A stretch of 64,000 nucleotides of DNA. Source: Mesodorylaimus sp. YZB2_4. Lineage: Eukaryota; Nematoda; Enoplea; Dorylaimida; Dorylaimidae. The translations under genes and the position numbers were made by a program. Position 1 is the first letter of the stretch, and every line of letters begins with the position of its first letter. The notes under the pieces are model-generated. The model made no database searches. It was not told where the DNA came from and worked only from the letters and a program-made list of their open reading frames with translations. This document shows, in pieces, positions 1 through 11,895 of the stretch. Location: contig JASANH010000908.1 in NCBI GenBank assembly GCA_030248295.1, positions 1 through 64,000 on the forward strand, written 5' to 3'.

Positions 1-3000
1 GTGTAGAGTAAAAGGCGCGCGTGCAGTGTAAAGTGTGAAGGTTGTGTGAAGGGCTGTTTTGTAGTAGACGGTTTAAGATGAGATCTAAAGGTATTGAGGG
101 TGTCTTTTTAGGTTGCTGGACTGACTGTGAGTCCCTTTGTGAGACTGCTGCTGGCAGTGGGGTCTATCGGACAGTTTGAAGTTAAAAGTTAGTGAAAAAG
201 GGGTGGGTGGAAAGGCTGTCTATGAGTGAGTTACTTCGTGTTCCCTGAGCTGTTGCCAAGCTGAGTGAAAAATGAGTACTGTGCATGGTCACTTTGTTGG
301 TGTGCAAGTACATTACAGTAGATTTTTGTTGATGTGCATGTTCATTACAGTAGGATTTTGTTGATGTGCAAGTTCATTACAGGAGGATATATTTTGTTGA
401 TGTGCAGGTACATACAGTAGGATATATTTTGTTTATGTGCATGGACATTACAGTAAGATTTTAGTGATAATAAGTACAGCATACTAGATTTTTTTTTATG
501 ATCGAGTACATTACAGTAGGATTCTGCTGATAAGTACATTACAGTAGAATTTTGTTGATAAGCAAGTACATTACAGTAAGACTTTGTTGATAAGCAAGTA
601 CAGTGCAGTAGGGTAAACTGTGTTTATTCGCAGGTTTTGTATTATATTTTTGTTGAATCTGTCTATTTAATTACTTTCTGCTTTATGTGTGTTCGTGTGT
701 CTGACCACAAGAAGTTGTATTTGAATCAAATGATACAACATTCAAATTTTTTAGCAGAAGCTACGCAAATTAACAAGAATCTATAGGCTCCTCCACCAAA
801 TTCAACTTGATACCCAAATCGCAAAATGCATTGGCAAAGGCAGAACTTCAAAATGAACAGGAAGCGTGCAAATTATATCTTAGCTGACTGGATCAAGCAT
901 AGCAAAATCATTTTATTTATTTTGCAAACGGCCATAATCGACTGACAGCGATACCAAACTGGGCACTCTTTTTTTGATTGTACGTTTCTCTCTTCGTCTC
1001 TTTGCAAAAAATAATCTTCTCTTTGCAAAAACCAAGATTTCAAAACTACGAAAAATATGCCCTAGCATCCGTAAACACTTCAAAAAAGCTCTTAAAATTT
1101 AAAGAAACACATGCTGAAATCCGCAGATTTCCAAAACATTCTCTTCAAATCAGTGAATAAGAAAAAATATGCACGACAAAAAGTGAAAAGTCGCTTAAAA
1201 TAGATTCATAATCATCAAGATTTCACCGTCATTCACCGAAAAAATTGATTTAAAATTTGTAAAATTTGAAATTGCAACAGAAATTTGTAAATATATGTCA
1301 TAAAAGTAGTAAATTTACGACAAAACGAGGCGTGAAACCATGGGAAAAAGGCAAAACTTGTGAAATATGGTGCGATAATTGCTAAAAATTTACCAAGGGT
1401 GGGTTAAAAAGTAACTATTTCAGAAAAATTTACTCAAATATACGTAGAAAACTTACCCAAAAAAGAGTTTTCTTTAGGAAAGGACTCAAAAGACACAGAA
1501 AAACGAGGAAAAAGGCTTCCAAACGGTGACTGTCGCAAAATTACCAAAACTTTCTGCATCTTATTCAAATAATTTATTGGAAATTTACCAAAATCTTTGT
1601 AAAATTTGAAAACGCGATTCAGAAGATCTGTGAAGTGTCAAAAACCGGCGAGGCTCACTTACAGCAGTCGAAGGCTTCCGATTGGTCAGTGAGAGTGAGG
1701 CATCAAAATCGGGCGAAGTTGAAATATGCGAAGCTGGAACGGGCGAGGCTGGATGACTCATCACACCTGGGCAGGCTCAGGCAGCTCCTCTCTACTGACC
1801 AGCGCCAAATATAAATGAGCTAATCACTCTCAATTCGTGTCTCATTTGCTCTGTGGCAAGCGTGGAGTCATGTCGGTTCAAGACGCTCTTACCCTCTATG
1901 TCAGACGAGTCAGATTCTGTTCTGGAAAACGGATAACGTTGACGCCCTACAATCTACTCCGGCCTAGTCGGCCAATCTATTGCAGTCGCAGCCCAACGCT
2001 ATTGCCAGCGAAGGCGACGCTCAATGGCCAGTCCTGGTCAAATTCATTCATCAGCATCCAAACGGCCGGCCAAAATCGATTCAAGAGCTGATTGATCAAA
2101 GAGAAGATTATTTTTTGCAAAGAGACGGAGAGAGAAACGTACAATCAAAAAAAGATTGCCCAGTTTGGTATCGCTGTCAGTCGATTATGGCCGTTTGCAA
2201 AATAAATAAAATGATTTTGCTATGCTTCAATCCAGTCAGCTAAGATATACTTGACGTTCCTGTTCATTTTGAAATTCTGCCTTTGCCGATGCATTTTGCG
2301 ATTTGGGTATCAAGTTGAATTTGGTGGAGGAGCCTATAGATTCTTGTTAATTTGCGTAGCTTCTGTAAAAAATTTGAATGTTGTATCATTTGATTCAAAT
2401 ACAACTTCTTGTGGTCAGACACACGAACACACATAAAGCAGAAAGTAATTAAAAAGACAGATTAAACAAAAATATAATACAAAACCTGCGAATAAACACA
2501 GTTTACCCTACTGCACTGTACTTGCTTATCAACAAAGTCTTACTGTAATGTACTTGCTTATCAACAAAATTCTACTGTAATGTACTTATCAGCAGAATCC
2601 TACTGTAATGTACTCGATCATTAAAAAAATATAGTATGCTGTACTTATTATCACTAAAATCTTACTGTAATGTCCATGCACATCAACAGAATAAATCCTA
2701 CTGTATGTACCTGCATATCAACAAAATATATCCTCCTGTAATGAACTTCCACATCAACAAAAATCTACTGTAATGTACTTGCACACCAACAAAGTGACCA
2801 TGCACAGTACTCATTTTTCACTCAGCTTGGCAACAGCTCAGGGAACACGAAGTAACTCACTCATAGACAGCCTTTCCACCCACCCCTTTTTCACTAACTT
2901 TTAACTTCAAACTGTCCGATAGACCCCACTGCCAGCAGCAGTCTCACAAAGGGACTCACAGTCAGTCCAGCAACCTAAAAAGACACCCTCAATACCTTTA

Positions 3001-3088
3001 CACTCACTTACAGTAAACCGTCTACTACAAAACAGCCCTTCACACAACCTTCACACTTTACACTGCACGCGCGCTTTTTACTCTACAC
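1..3088. mobile_element. Fold-back type element with ~1 kb terminal inverted arms
   Basis: Positions 1-~1030 are repeated in inverse orientation at ~2097-3088. For example GTGTAGAGTAAAA at the window start pairs with the sequence ending CTCTACAC at 3088, and the block around 780-960 pairs with ~2165-2340. Each arm holds a run of imperfect ~40-bp tandem repeats built on a CATTACAGTAGGATTTTGTTGATGTG core (290-610 and 2510-2790). The ~1 kb centre is AT-rich and has no convincing coding sequence. Long inverted arms filled with internal tandem repeats are typical of Foldback/Galileo-like elements. The left end may lie outside the window, so no target duplication could be checked. Confidence 0.8.
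290..610. repeat. Subterminal tandem repeats in left arm of fold-back element
   Basis: About eight imperfect ~40-bp units containing TTGTTGATGTGCAAG and CATTACAGTAGGAT. The mirrored run is in the right arm at about 2510-2790. Confidence 0.75.
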
Positions 3089-3158
3089 TTTACACTGCCT
3101 ATGCTTAACAATTGGTGGCTCAATAAGGTCAAGTACGAGGGGGTACGCTATTACTACT

Positions 3159-5662
3159 TGGGACAGAATACAGTAGTCCTCGAACATGGAAATCTGGGAC
3201 CACTCCAAGCAGTACGCCGCTCTGTCACAAAGAACTAGGTGGCCAGTATGAATTAGCCTTCACCTGAATTACCAATCCTGATCCACTCACAAACATCACT
3301 CGCGTTTATCTCGTTTAGAGGCGTGCGCCGCTCTCCATGGGACCCGCGGGAGTTTTGCGGGACGGAGCCCTTTTTCTTTCTGCGGACGGAAGTGAGGGGG
3401 GAGGGGTAGACTCCATAAATGGCGGGCGGGAGAGGGAGTGAAGAAACAAGGGTGGGGAGCGGTGTGGGCTCCGCCCAACAAGTTAAGCTCCGGCCACATT
3501 TGCGCTTTGTCTGCAGTATTGTTTGACAATGCAAGCTGCAGTCTCAAATAAATCCGAAAAATGTTGATGATCTTTTTTTTTGAGAAGTTGCCGATTTGCT
3601 TTGAAATGTCTTGATTTTGTAGCAGGTTGGTTTTTATGCCTTGCATTTCTAGTGAGTTTGATCTTCTTGGCTGGTATTACGCATGAAGAGAGAGAAACTG
3701 TGATTTTAATAGCTTCTGCTCTGCGGACGGGCCAGAGTGGGAGTGACTTTTCTTCTCATGGGCGGGAGTGGGCATGTTTTTCTAAAGTGACGGTGGGAGT
3801 GAGCGAGGACTCCTTGCAGGGAAAGCCATGGACTGGAAGCGGGAGTGATATTGGTGAGCTGTGGTCGGGATTAGGCGGGAGCATACCCCGCTCAGGCAGC
3901 GTGGGCGGGCGCGGGACCAGGAGAACCACTTCGCCACGCCCCCAACTCGTTACGGAGCCTGCTATATATAGCAATCAAAATGGCTAAGGCTCAACACTTT
4001 GCTTAGACTGGTAAAAATAATTTTAAACTGCATCTATACTGCATCAATTCAAGCCAACTTGCACTGTATGCATTTGAAGTGGACCTAAATTGGCTTCCCC
4101 TTATCGTTTCCGTTCGTTTTCATTTGAAAAGTGTGGGAAAAGCGCGCGCAGTCTCGACACGATGCTCAGGCAGTTGCCTGTGACAAACACAGAGAAAGTC
4201 AGACCATTTCTGCGAATATTTTCCGAGGCAATAATTTTGCAGAATTTAAGAATTTTTTTGGGGGGTTTTTCAGTTTTGGAGCCTCTTATTTTGACAATTA
4301 CATAATTTCTATATCTCACAATTTTATTATATTCCTTTTTTTAGCAACTTCAAACATTTTCATATTTTTATAACCTGCCGTAATTATGGGCGGAAAGAAT
4401 GGCGAACGGTCGATTATCTCCTATAGCCGGATTGGACCAACCGAGTGGGTCAAACATTTGTCGAATTTGTCTAAAGTCGGACCTGTGACCCAGGAGGACG
4501 GGAAATGAGGAAATCAGCGAGCCTTGGAAATAAGCCGTTTGACGGTGAGCCTCGTTGTCAGTATCTTGTGCGGCTTCTCTCTGCTGTATCGTGTCTTGGG
4601 CTCGTATGCACTTTGGCCTTGCTTGTACTTGCAGTGTCATCAAGCTTATATGAGCACCTTCCATCACAGGTTTTCTCTGTGATACCGGCATGCACAGTAT
4701 TCCCTGCAGCATTCGATAGCGCTATACCCATTTCTTATTTCTATAGACTACGTCAGATCTGAGAGATACGATGGGCGATATGGACGCATTGGGATCGTCT
4801 TCGCGGTTCACGGAATTGAGGCAAGGTGTCGCCACTGGTCGTCGGATCATCGTCACGCGACACGGCGAGAGATTGGATCGAGTGTCCCCCAGCTGGACAA
4901 CGTTGGCTCTCAACACCATGGGCGAATATTAGCCGTTCGACCTGAATATGCCGATCCAATTGCCAGTCCGTTCGAATCTGCACCGGGCCATGCAAGCCGA
5001 TCCGCCTTTGACCGAAGTTGTCTACGTCACCTCGCAAATGGTGGGACGGGCGATTCACCTGTGTGGCATCGACATCGGCCACATTTATACGAGCCCGCCC
5101 TGCGTTGTCTACAGTCAACGCGAGCGTTGGTTCAGTAAAATCGAGGTCGATGATTCACTTTAGATAATGGTATTTGCTAACTTTTCCTCGAAAGTATGTT
5201 ACAAGTCATAAAAAAAACAAATTTCAGTAAAAATGACCCCTCGACTTCAAAGACGCATAAAAAATTTTCTGCAAGGTCAATTCTAGCGCTGCAAAGGAAA
5301 ATTTATATCTTAGGATCCCTAAAACAAGGTTAACTCAAGTTTTACGCTGAAAAGCGGCCCTAACTTATCAGGGCAAAATGTTACCACCGCTACTTCGAGA
5401 GAATCGTAACGGCAGTTTTCTTTCCAAGGACCTAAGTGAATGAAAACATCAAAATCCTACGTTTACCTTGGCATATTCCGACGCAAGATGATTCGCTCTT
5501 TCGATTGATGTATCGATCAGCCCCAAAATCCTTAAATTCGATTTTCTATCGTCAATCATTCAGGAGTCGTCGAGAGCGCAAAACTGACGGACCGCGTCAC
5601 GCGACCCCACCTGCGCACACACGCGTAGTCTTAAGATCCTGAGAAAGTAAATCCTTGGACCA
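3159..5662 (+). repeat. Repeat unit A (uninterrupted copy) carrying a decayed UBASH3-like gene
   Basis: This 2.5-kb block matches 42028-47456 (unit B) in inverse orientation, apart from two insertions in B and a ~105-bp deletion in B. The shared limits are approximately TGGGACAG at 3159 and GGACCAG at 5663. The first part (3240-3990) is GC-rich and has no recognised coding capacity, although a minus-strand frame ending NASDVCEWIRIGNSGEG is open in both copies. The second part carries two exons of a histidine-phosphatase gene. No inverted termini were found at the limits of homology, so the unit may be a segmental duplication or a transposon whose true ends were missed. A Harbinger-like element starts exactly where the homology to B stops. 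Confidence 0.75.
4386..5163 (+). pseudogene. UBASH3/STS-like histidine phosphatase, copy A (decayed)
   Basis: Two exons can be read: 4386-4544, starting MGGKNGERSIISYSR, and 4747-5163. A 202-bp GTGAGC...CTATAG intron separates them and splices in phase 0. Exon 2 holds the phosphohistidine motif RHGERLDRV and the family signatures RSNLHRAMQADPPLTE and GIDIGHIYTSP, as in the C-terminal PGAM domain of UBASH3/STS proteins. Two in-frame stops, TGA in exon 1 and TAG after the TMGEY segment, break the frame. The distal histidine region seen in the copy at 59.0-60.3 kb is absent. Copies B and C share the TAG, so they spread or were duplicated after decay. A catalytic role is unlikely. Confidence 0.7.
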
Positions 5663-7202
5663 GGGGCCGTATTCCAGAAGCGTTTTCCTGTGAGGTTTTC
5701 CAGTCAGCTGGGTAGTTTCCTCCGAGGTCACAGTAAACCCTATTACAGAAACAATTCCGCTGACTGTTTTCCTGTCAGCGGGTCAAGTTTTCCAGCGAGC
5801 TGAAAGGGTTTACACAAAATGCTATTCCAGAAACTTTCCTTGGAGAAAAGTTCCTGCGAGTTTGACCACCTCGCAGGAAAAAACGTTTAGGTGGTCGAGA
5901 GCACCTAAAATCGGGTTTCCTGCGAGGTTTGTCAATGGTTTAACATACATAGTCGTGCTGCTAAAATGGATCTCGTTGAACTCGATGAGAACAAATATTT
6001 GTAGAACTCAAGGTCCAGCAATTTTTAATTACCGTATCGATTCGTACAATGGGTACGATGACCAAAAACGTATCACTCGCTATCGTTACGAAGGATGTAG
6101 GCAATCCCTTGTCATTCTTGCTTAGCCACGACCTCAGGCGAAAGACTCGTCGTCATAATGCTCTGCTGAAGAGTTGAGCAGCAGCTGCTTACTGCGCTTT
6201 GATTTTATGCAAGCAATAAGCCATATCAATTGCTCGATGGTGATTAGCCTAGCATTTCACAGCTACTGTAGCTCTATCGAAAATGATTACAGCTGTCTCC
6301 GAATCATTTTGCCAAAAAATCAGGTACATCAGAGTTCCTGAAGGCGCTTATGCTCAAGAATGTGTGCGAGGTTGGGTGTGAGCAAATTTTGGTGAGGTTG
6401 GGCGGTTGAGACGTCTCGAGAAAACCCTAAGCAATATCGGAATCAAAAGAGTACCCGTCTGTCAACGTGAAAGTAGCTTGCGACCATCATTGTGAATTCA
6501 CTGATATAATGTACATTCACAGTTGGAGTCATCCAACAACTCGCACATTTTTCGACAAAGCTGCCTGCGGGATATCGTGGAGGTATTACCAGCGGGGGAT
6601 CATTTCAGTCGACTCGGCCTATCCATGCCGAAAATGGCTTCCAGTATGACACCATTCAAAGAGCCTCTTTGGAATGAGAGTCAACGGAAGTATATCAAGG
6701 CTCACAAGAAAATGAGAGTGAGAATCGAGAACACAATCGACAAGTGGAAGCGGCATTCTGAGTCTCGTTAGGCACAAAACTGGTTGCATGGATATGGTTG
6801 GCCGCACGGTGCTTCGACTGGCACATGCCCGACTTTGTTGGAGAAAAAAACACAGATGAAGGACATCGTGATCGCTGATGACAACAAAAATGATCAACTG
6901 ACTTTTTCTGGGCTTAGGCGCCGAGAATGACGCAGCTCCATTTCATCCCATATCATGTGTGAGTGGCTGAACATGTAGTCACTTGGTTGAAACCGTAACA
7001 TCCACTGAGCTAATTCCTTCCAGTTCACTGGAAGTTTCCTTTGAGGTCACTGTGCTTCTGGAATAGGGTCACTTCACCGGGCGATTTTTCCTTAAGCTCA
7101 CGGGAAAGTTCCGTCGAGCTCCAAGAGACTTCACCCTGCGAGCTTGAAGGAAAATTTTCCTTCCACCTCGAGGTTTCCTTCGATTTTTTGGAATACGGCC
7201 TC
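5663..7202 (+). mobile_element. PIF/Harbinger-like element, decayed
   Basis: The left end GGGGCCGTATTCC (5663) is matched by the inverted right end GGAATACGGCCTC (7190-7202). Related GAGGTCACAG/TTTCCT motifs recur near both ends. The interior holds a broken transposase at ~5990-6771. No clean 3-bp target duplication was seen. The 1.5-kb length fits a deleted or decayed Harbinger. Confidence 0.6.
5985..6771 (+). pseudogene. HARBI1-like DDE transposase relic
   Basis: Several frames together resemble the DDE_Tnp_4 (Harbinger) family. An upstream segment reads YDDQKRITRYRYEG. Further on are VACDHHCEFTDI, then DSAYPCRKWL (the GDSxYP..wLmTPF motif with G changed), and finally TPFKEPLWNESQRKYIKAHK followed by a KMRVRIENTIDKWKRH segment, the conserved AHkkTRvvIEntiGrwK end. 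The frame changes at least twice between these blocks and stops occur in between, so no active transposase is encoded. HARBI1 transposases are normally about 350 aa and less than that survives here. Confidence 0.65.
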
Positions 7203-7789
7203 ATCTTAATCCTCCTCCTCCTTGTCGTCTTCTCCCCCTGAACAAGAAATCGCGTATTCCGGAACTCGACAACAGCCGAACGGATTTTGGTAAAAATCGG
7301 CATGATTGTAGATTTGGCCGATTCTGCTTTTTGTGCAAAAAATCAAACATTTTCGTCAACCCGTTCTCGAGTTATTAGCCGGCGAAAATCGTCCGTTAGT
7401 ATTAGGCGTCTGGTTAGCTGGTCTGACGTAAGCTCTGGTAGTTTAAGATCACATCAGTGATGACTCGCTCGAGGATGAAGGGGCACATGAAACAAGGATG
7501 AAGGGACACATTTATTTTTACCGCGAGTCGAACGCACCCTACTAACAATAAGAGGAAGCCCTACTACGCATAGCCTGAGAGTCAGACACTACTAACCCAC
7601 TTTGCGGACCACGAGCACAAGATTGCATGGTCCTTTGCTTTGCCAGGATCAGTCGTCCTGTTGATATTCATGCAGAAAAAGCAGTTTCTGCTTACACATT
7701 TTCCTAAAGCGTGGTTTCGCTTACGATTTGCAGTGACCAAGTAGACCAGCCATCCTAAGCCCGCTTACCGCATCATCTCCGATCCGACG
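7203..7789. other. Unassigned stretch
   Basis: No convincing gene, RNA gene or repeat boundary was recognised here. Confidence 0.4.
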
Positions 7790-7839
7790 CGCACCCAAGA
7801 CGCTTAGACGAGTAAGGGGCTATGCTCGAGAGAGACCTT

Positions 7840-8060
7840 GTCCCCGTCCATCTGTAACCAACATACCAGGCGGTTGGGAGTAATCGATACGCTACCCTGG
7901 CTGGGACGTCAACCTCTTCGGTTGATGTTTCTAGGACAGGTATAGTCGCGAGACTTGCCTTCCGCTAGTCGGAGTCTCTTGACTTGAGACTTCGCTCTCG
8001 ACTATCTCCCGCCGCCCGGGTGCGCTGGATACACGTTACGTCCCTTGAAGTTCCAAGGCA
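7840..8060 (+). repeat. SINE-like repeat family 2, copy 1
   Basis: It shares an alignable core with 22830-22990 (inverted) and 32245-32400. The shared pieces are GTAATCGA, then GACGTCAACC..TTCGGTTGATGT, then AGACTTGCC...AGTCGGAG. The GTAATCGA part resembles a tRNA box B. The family is dispersed, short and non-coding, so a SINE is the likeliest class. Confidence 0.5.
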
Positions 8061-8283
8061 CACACCACACGCTTTAGCCCACTCCTCGGCCGGACTCGTC
8101 TCGCCGCACTGCCTCGCTGAGATGGCGAATAGACCATAAGACAAGACAAAATTTCAAGACGAACTTTACCGAACCGAATCTTTCAACTGAACTGCTCTCT
8201 CTGTACAAAATCAGGCACAGTGCACTGAAAGGCGGGTAATCATCATCCTCAATTCTCCAATCACATAACATCTATCAGGGTCT

Positions 8284-8324
8284 TCACCAGTAACGAGCGC
8301 CCCCTGGCCGCTCGTTACTGGTGA
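8284..8324. other. Perfect 16-bp hairpin
   Basis: TCACCAGTAACGAGCG at 8284-8299 is exactly complementary to 8309-8324, with a 9-nt loop. No T-run follows and no gene is adjacent. The rest of 8081-8560 shows nothing recognisable. Confidence 0.7.
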
Positions 8325-8569
8325 TGTTGGTCTTGCTCTTCTCCGAAGTGGTCGCTGGTCGACGTCTGCCGCATGTGAACGCCACCCGCTGATCTCGAAG
8401 CCGCGGCGACGCCCAATGCTGAGGCGGCGAGTATGTCCTGACGCCAGCACGTGCCCCGTCCAGGCTCACCACACTCGGCATAGGCATCACATGTGTTCAC
8501 GCCTGCCACAGTCTTGCATCCACCACTCGACCTGAGTGTCCGCTTTTTTTCGCCGAATTCGAATCGTCC

Positions 8570-9530
8570 ATGGGCGGGAATTATGCTTTCTATGTTTCAG
8601 AACGTGGTAAGTACACTATCCTGTTAGGAGGAGACTCCAATGCTCAGCGGCATCGATTCCAATATCGTTCTGAGATTGGTCGAACTCGATATATGGCTGG
8701 CGAATCGGCTGGCGTATGTGTTCCAGTTCGACGAGCTCCAAAAGGTCTTCTGAAGTGTGCCGCACGACTGACCGAAACTGTTCGCCTTCGTGCGTGGCAT
8801 CACGTCTTCGTGGAAACTGTAGCTCCAAGAACCCTACACGGCCGAGACTTGTGCTTTGACCCCGTCTCGTATGTTCGACACGTCGCAGCCCCTCGTGGCG
8901 TTGCCCGCCCTGATTCATCAACTGGTAAGTTCTTAACTCCGTTGGTCAACTTGGCGAATGTGTCGGTGAGTATTCCTAAATTCACGAGTTTGGGATTTCT
9001 CTCGGAGCTAGACCCCTTCCCAATCCAATGGGTGCATGGCTGGGTTTAGGGTGGTCACAGGTCGAACTGGGAAGTGCAACATCCATTTATCCAGAATGAG
9101 GATGCGCCGACATTTCTCCTGGTGGAACCCCGACTGTCAGGACCGCCTGCTTACATGCAAGCTGAATCATTTGCGCCGATCGATCCTGAAGTCGAATTCC
9201 GGTATCCGGAACATGGAAAGCACGCGCCGAAGACGCACTTCATGCGTGATCTGGTTTGGCCGCATAGGGTTGAGATTGATGAAACCGACCCTACCCGACA
9301 GGAAACCTGTGCTTTCTAGGCTCAAAGTCGGACACGACCAATGGCCGGAGCAAGATCGTGAACGAATCAAGAAGTGTATCGCCGATAACTCCGACGTGCT
9401 CGCCCTTGACAAGAGCGAAATCGGCGGTACACCTTTTGACGACGCATCACATCAACACGGGTGATGAAAATCCGATTATGGCTCGCTCGCGACGATTGGC
9501 CGAGAGTGAGAAGCATCGCAGCATCGGAAG
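8570..9530 (+). mobile_element. Ty3/gypsy retrotransposon relic (protease-RT linker and RT start)
   Basis: The frame open at 8570-9049 ends with GKFLTPLVNLANVSVSIP followed by KFTSLGFLSELDPFPI, typical of the segment between gypsy protease and reverse transcriptase. Further on, ALDKSEIGGTPF in one frame and HHINTGDENPIMARSRRL in the next form the usual start of gypsy RT (FA...diG.T...HhIdTGd..Pi..r..R). A frameshift lies between these two blocks at ~9430-9450, and there is no RT catalytic region downstream. LTRs were not found. It is a dead fragment. Confidence 0.6.
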
Positions 9531-9945
9531 AAGCATTCTCATCGTGGATCATCATCATGAAACATGGGGAGATGCTGTATATATATTTTACATATTCGCG
9601 CAACCACGCAAGATGTTTCTACTGTCTTATCTTTAGACTGACATTTTAGTGAGCCTGCGCGACGTTTTGCAGGGCAGTCGGTGGGCCTGTAATGATGCAC
9701 CGTATTTAAATAATAAGGCAGAGTAGGTACCGCTGACTTCAACTGCAATTACATTAGCCCCTGTTTGAGCAGGCTATGCAAATAATCGTTTCTACGATCG
9801 CAATATTTATAACGATTAAGCGTTCGGAGAGGATGAACTTCCATTACTCCAGCTCACAAACATCAGTGACGTCTAGTTTTCGCGCAACTGTCCGCTTGTT
9901 AAGAACTTTCGGCATAGTGTCCTTTTTGCAGCCATTAGCCAAGCA

Positions 9946-11335
9946 ATGCAGTTTAAAGACGACCTACATTACGCGAATAAGATAAAGAAATTTCTAAAAT
10001 CCAGCAAGTCCAACTGGACCAGTGTCATTATTCGGATTGCTGGCATTCTGTTGCTCATTGGTCTCACGCTAACAGACTTCATCCCTCTCTTGTCAGAGTA
10101 TAAATACAACAATGTGAACACCCAGATATCTGTGTTGAAGAACGAAAGCATTGACAGACCGAATTTTACAGTCTGCTTTCCGCATCACAGTGATGCGCTG
10201 ACAGAGATTGCTACTTGGATTAGAACAAATGACTCAGTCGCTGAGTGCCTCGAATGTCGAGCCATGAGGGAGCATGCGTGGGATTTATGAAATCAAATCA
10301 CCCTACCTCCTGGAGTCGAGTGGAGTGCGAACACCTTGGCTGCCGTGATTTTCAAGCGTCTAGTTGAAAGGCCGCATGAATTTAGATAATTATTTGCTTG
10401 CGCTAACTCGAAGCAACTTTACTTGGAACGAGGCTATTTTTGATTCAGTGCGCAGATATTTCTCATGCGTCTCTTTTCGAGGTGCATCATTCGCTAGAAA
10501 AAGTTTTTTTGAAGTGTCGTCTGAAGAATGCTATGATTTTGATCTGTTTCCATTTGAATCACTTACGCCAAACACAGATTTTTTTATTTCGATGCATCCT
10601 TGATTACTCGGGGTTGTACATAAAAATTCAGGCGATCGTTTTTGTAACTTTTAACACAGGACTTCAGTCAAGAGCTGATGCACTGATCATAAAAGCCGCC
10701 CACTTTTGCTTAGCTCTCCTTTCGTATACTAAACGGGGGACTTTTAAATTTACGTCCCTACAATCTTCAAACAGCATTCTAGCACCTTGGCATCGACGAT
10801 GAGGACCATTCGGCAACTTTATGACTTATGAAGATCGCAGCATATTGTACACTCTAGTCGACTCTTACAAAGCCATCTATCCTGTCGGTAAAAAAAACAG
10901 CAGTAAGCAATTTTTGAACTGGCAGACTTGGCCTATTCCATAGGCGCCAGAGAGACGCTATAGTAGCGATATCTTAATCCACATATATATATATATGCCC
11001 TATTGCAACCTCAGATTGTACAACCAGTGCGTGGGCAAGTATCAAGAACGAATACATGCAGACATGCAAGAATGCAGCAACAAGTGCCAGTACACGCTCT
11101 ACAATTGGAAACCAGTCGGACGCGTTGGGAATGTGTCGAATGAAAACTACGACCAAACGTTCCAAGTCGAAATTTTCACTGTGACTGAACCATTATTAGA
11201 ATTCAGAAGCATTTTGAAAAGTACGCCTGAAATGTTTCTTTCCCAAATAGGAGGCATTGTTAGCTTTGATGCCTCCACAAAAAGGCGATCTAAAAATATC
11301 GATCGTTTTTTTTTCCAAACTAGAAGACAATGAGA
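9946..11335 (+). pseudogene. DEG/ENaC channel-like pseudogene 1
   Basis: The first segment (9946-10290) gives an N-terminal cytosolic stretch, then TM1 (IAGILLLIGLTLTDFIPLL) and the post-TM1 RPNFTVCF motif of the degenerin/ENaC family. Extracellular segments follow in shifting frames (10364-10603, ~10600-10800, 10995-11275). The last contains PYCNLRLYNQCVGKYQERIH, several cysteines and the pre-TM2 LSQIGGIVSF. Stop codons and frame changes occur between blocks, and homology ends just before TM2. It mirrors the pseudogene at 11896-13170. The normal product would be an amiloride-sensitive-type cation channel subunit in the plasma membrane; this copy cannot make one. Confidence 0.7.
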
Positions 11336-11340
11336 CGTGG

Positions 11341-11890
11341 AGCAGGTTATCCTTTGCTTCAAGATTGAAGAGGACTCTGAAAGCATGACAGTTCAGTAGC
11401 GGCCCTTCGGCAATTCCCACAGTTATCAGGGGACATTGGCTCTGTAGTTAGATGGTTTTACTTCTTCCACATAATATTTATGGGGTGATGCCTTTCAAAA
11501 GATCAATACAAAAACTTCTTTCGATAAGTACTGGCGTAAAGCCACCAAAACTTTCTTTGTTGGAACTTTAGGTTACGGGTCATATGTATAATAGGTGAGT
11601 AATAGCCAGATGTGGACTGGATTTTACCTCCAGCCGCATGGCCGTTTTTTTGACGTGTTAGTTCATCAAAAAATCTGCAACCAAGCCAACATCTGGTACA
11701 CCGACCGCCGACAGCTGATGGAAACATCTAAAACGTTCCCGGCATAAAATAGTTTTAACTTTACGCTTTGACTCCAATTTGTAACAGGATACATAAGATC
11801 AGTCCTTTCTGGCATTTATACATGGGCATATGGCAACATACAACTGAAAAATTTCAACTGTTTCCAGTATGCACACATGAAATGACACAC
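11341..11890. other. Spacer between inverted DEG/ENaC copies
   Basis: Nothing recognisable was found. The spacer separates the tail-to-tail channel pseudogenes and may be the hinge of the inverted duplication. Confidence 0.4.
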
Positions 11891-11895
11891 GAAAC

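Noticed and set aside
4505-4762. Open frame with a strong hydrophobic segment in unit A
   Set aside because: It lies mostly inside the intron between the two UBASH3-like exons; the hydrophobic reading is a frame shadow.
5436-5642. 68-codon open frame present in both repeat units A and B
   Set aside because: Frame and length are kept, but most of the base differences change the amino acid, which fits neutral drift of a repeat rather than a selected protein.
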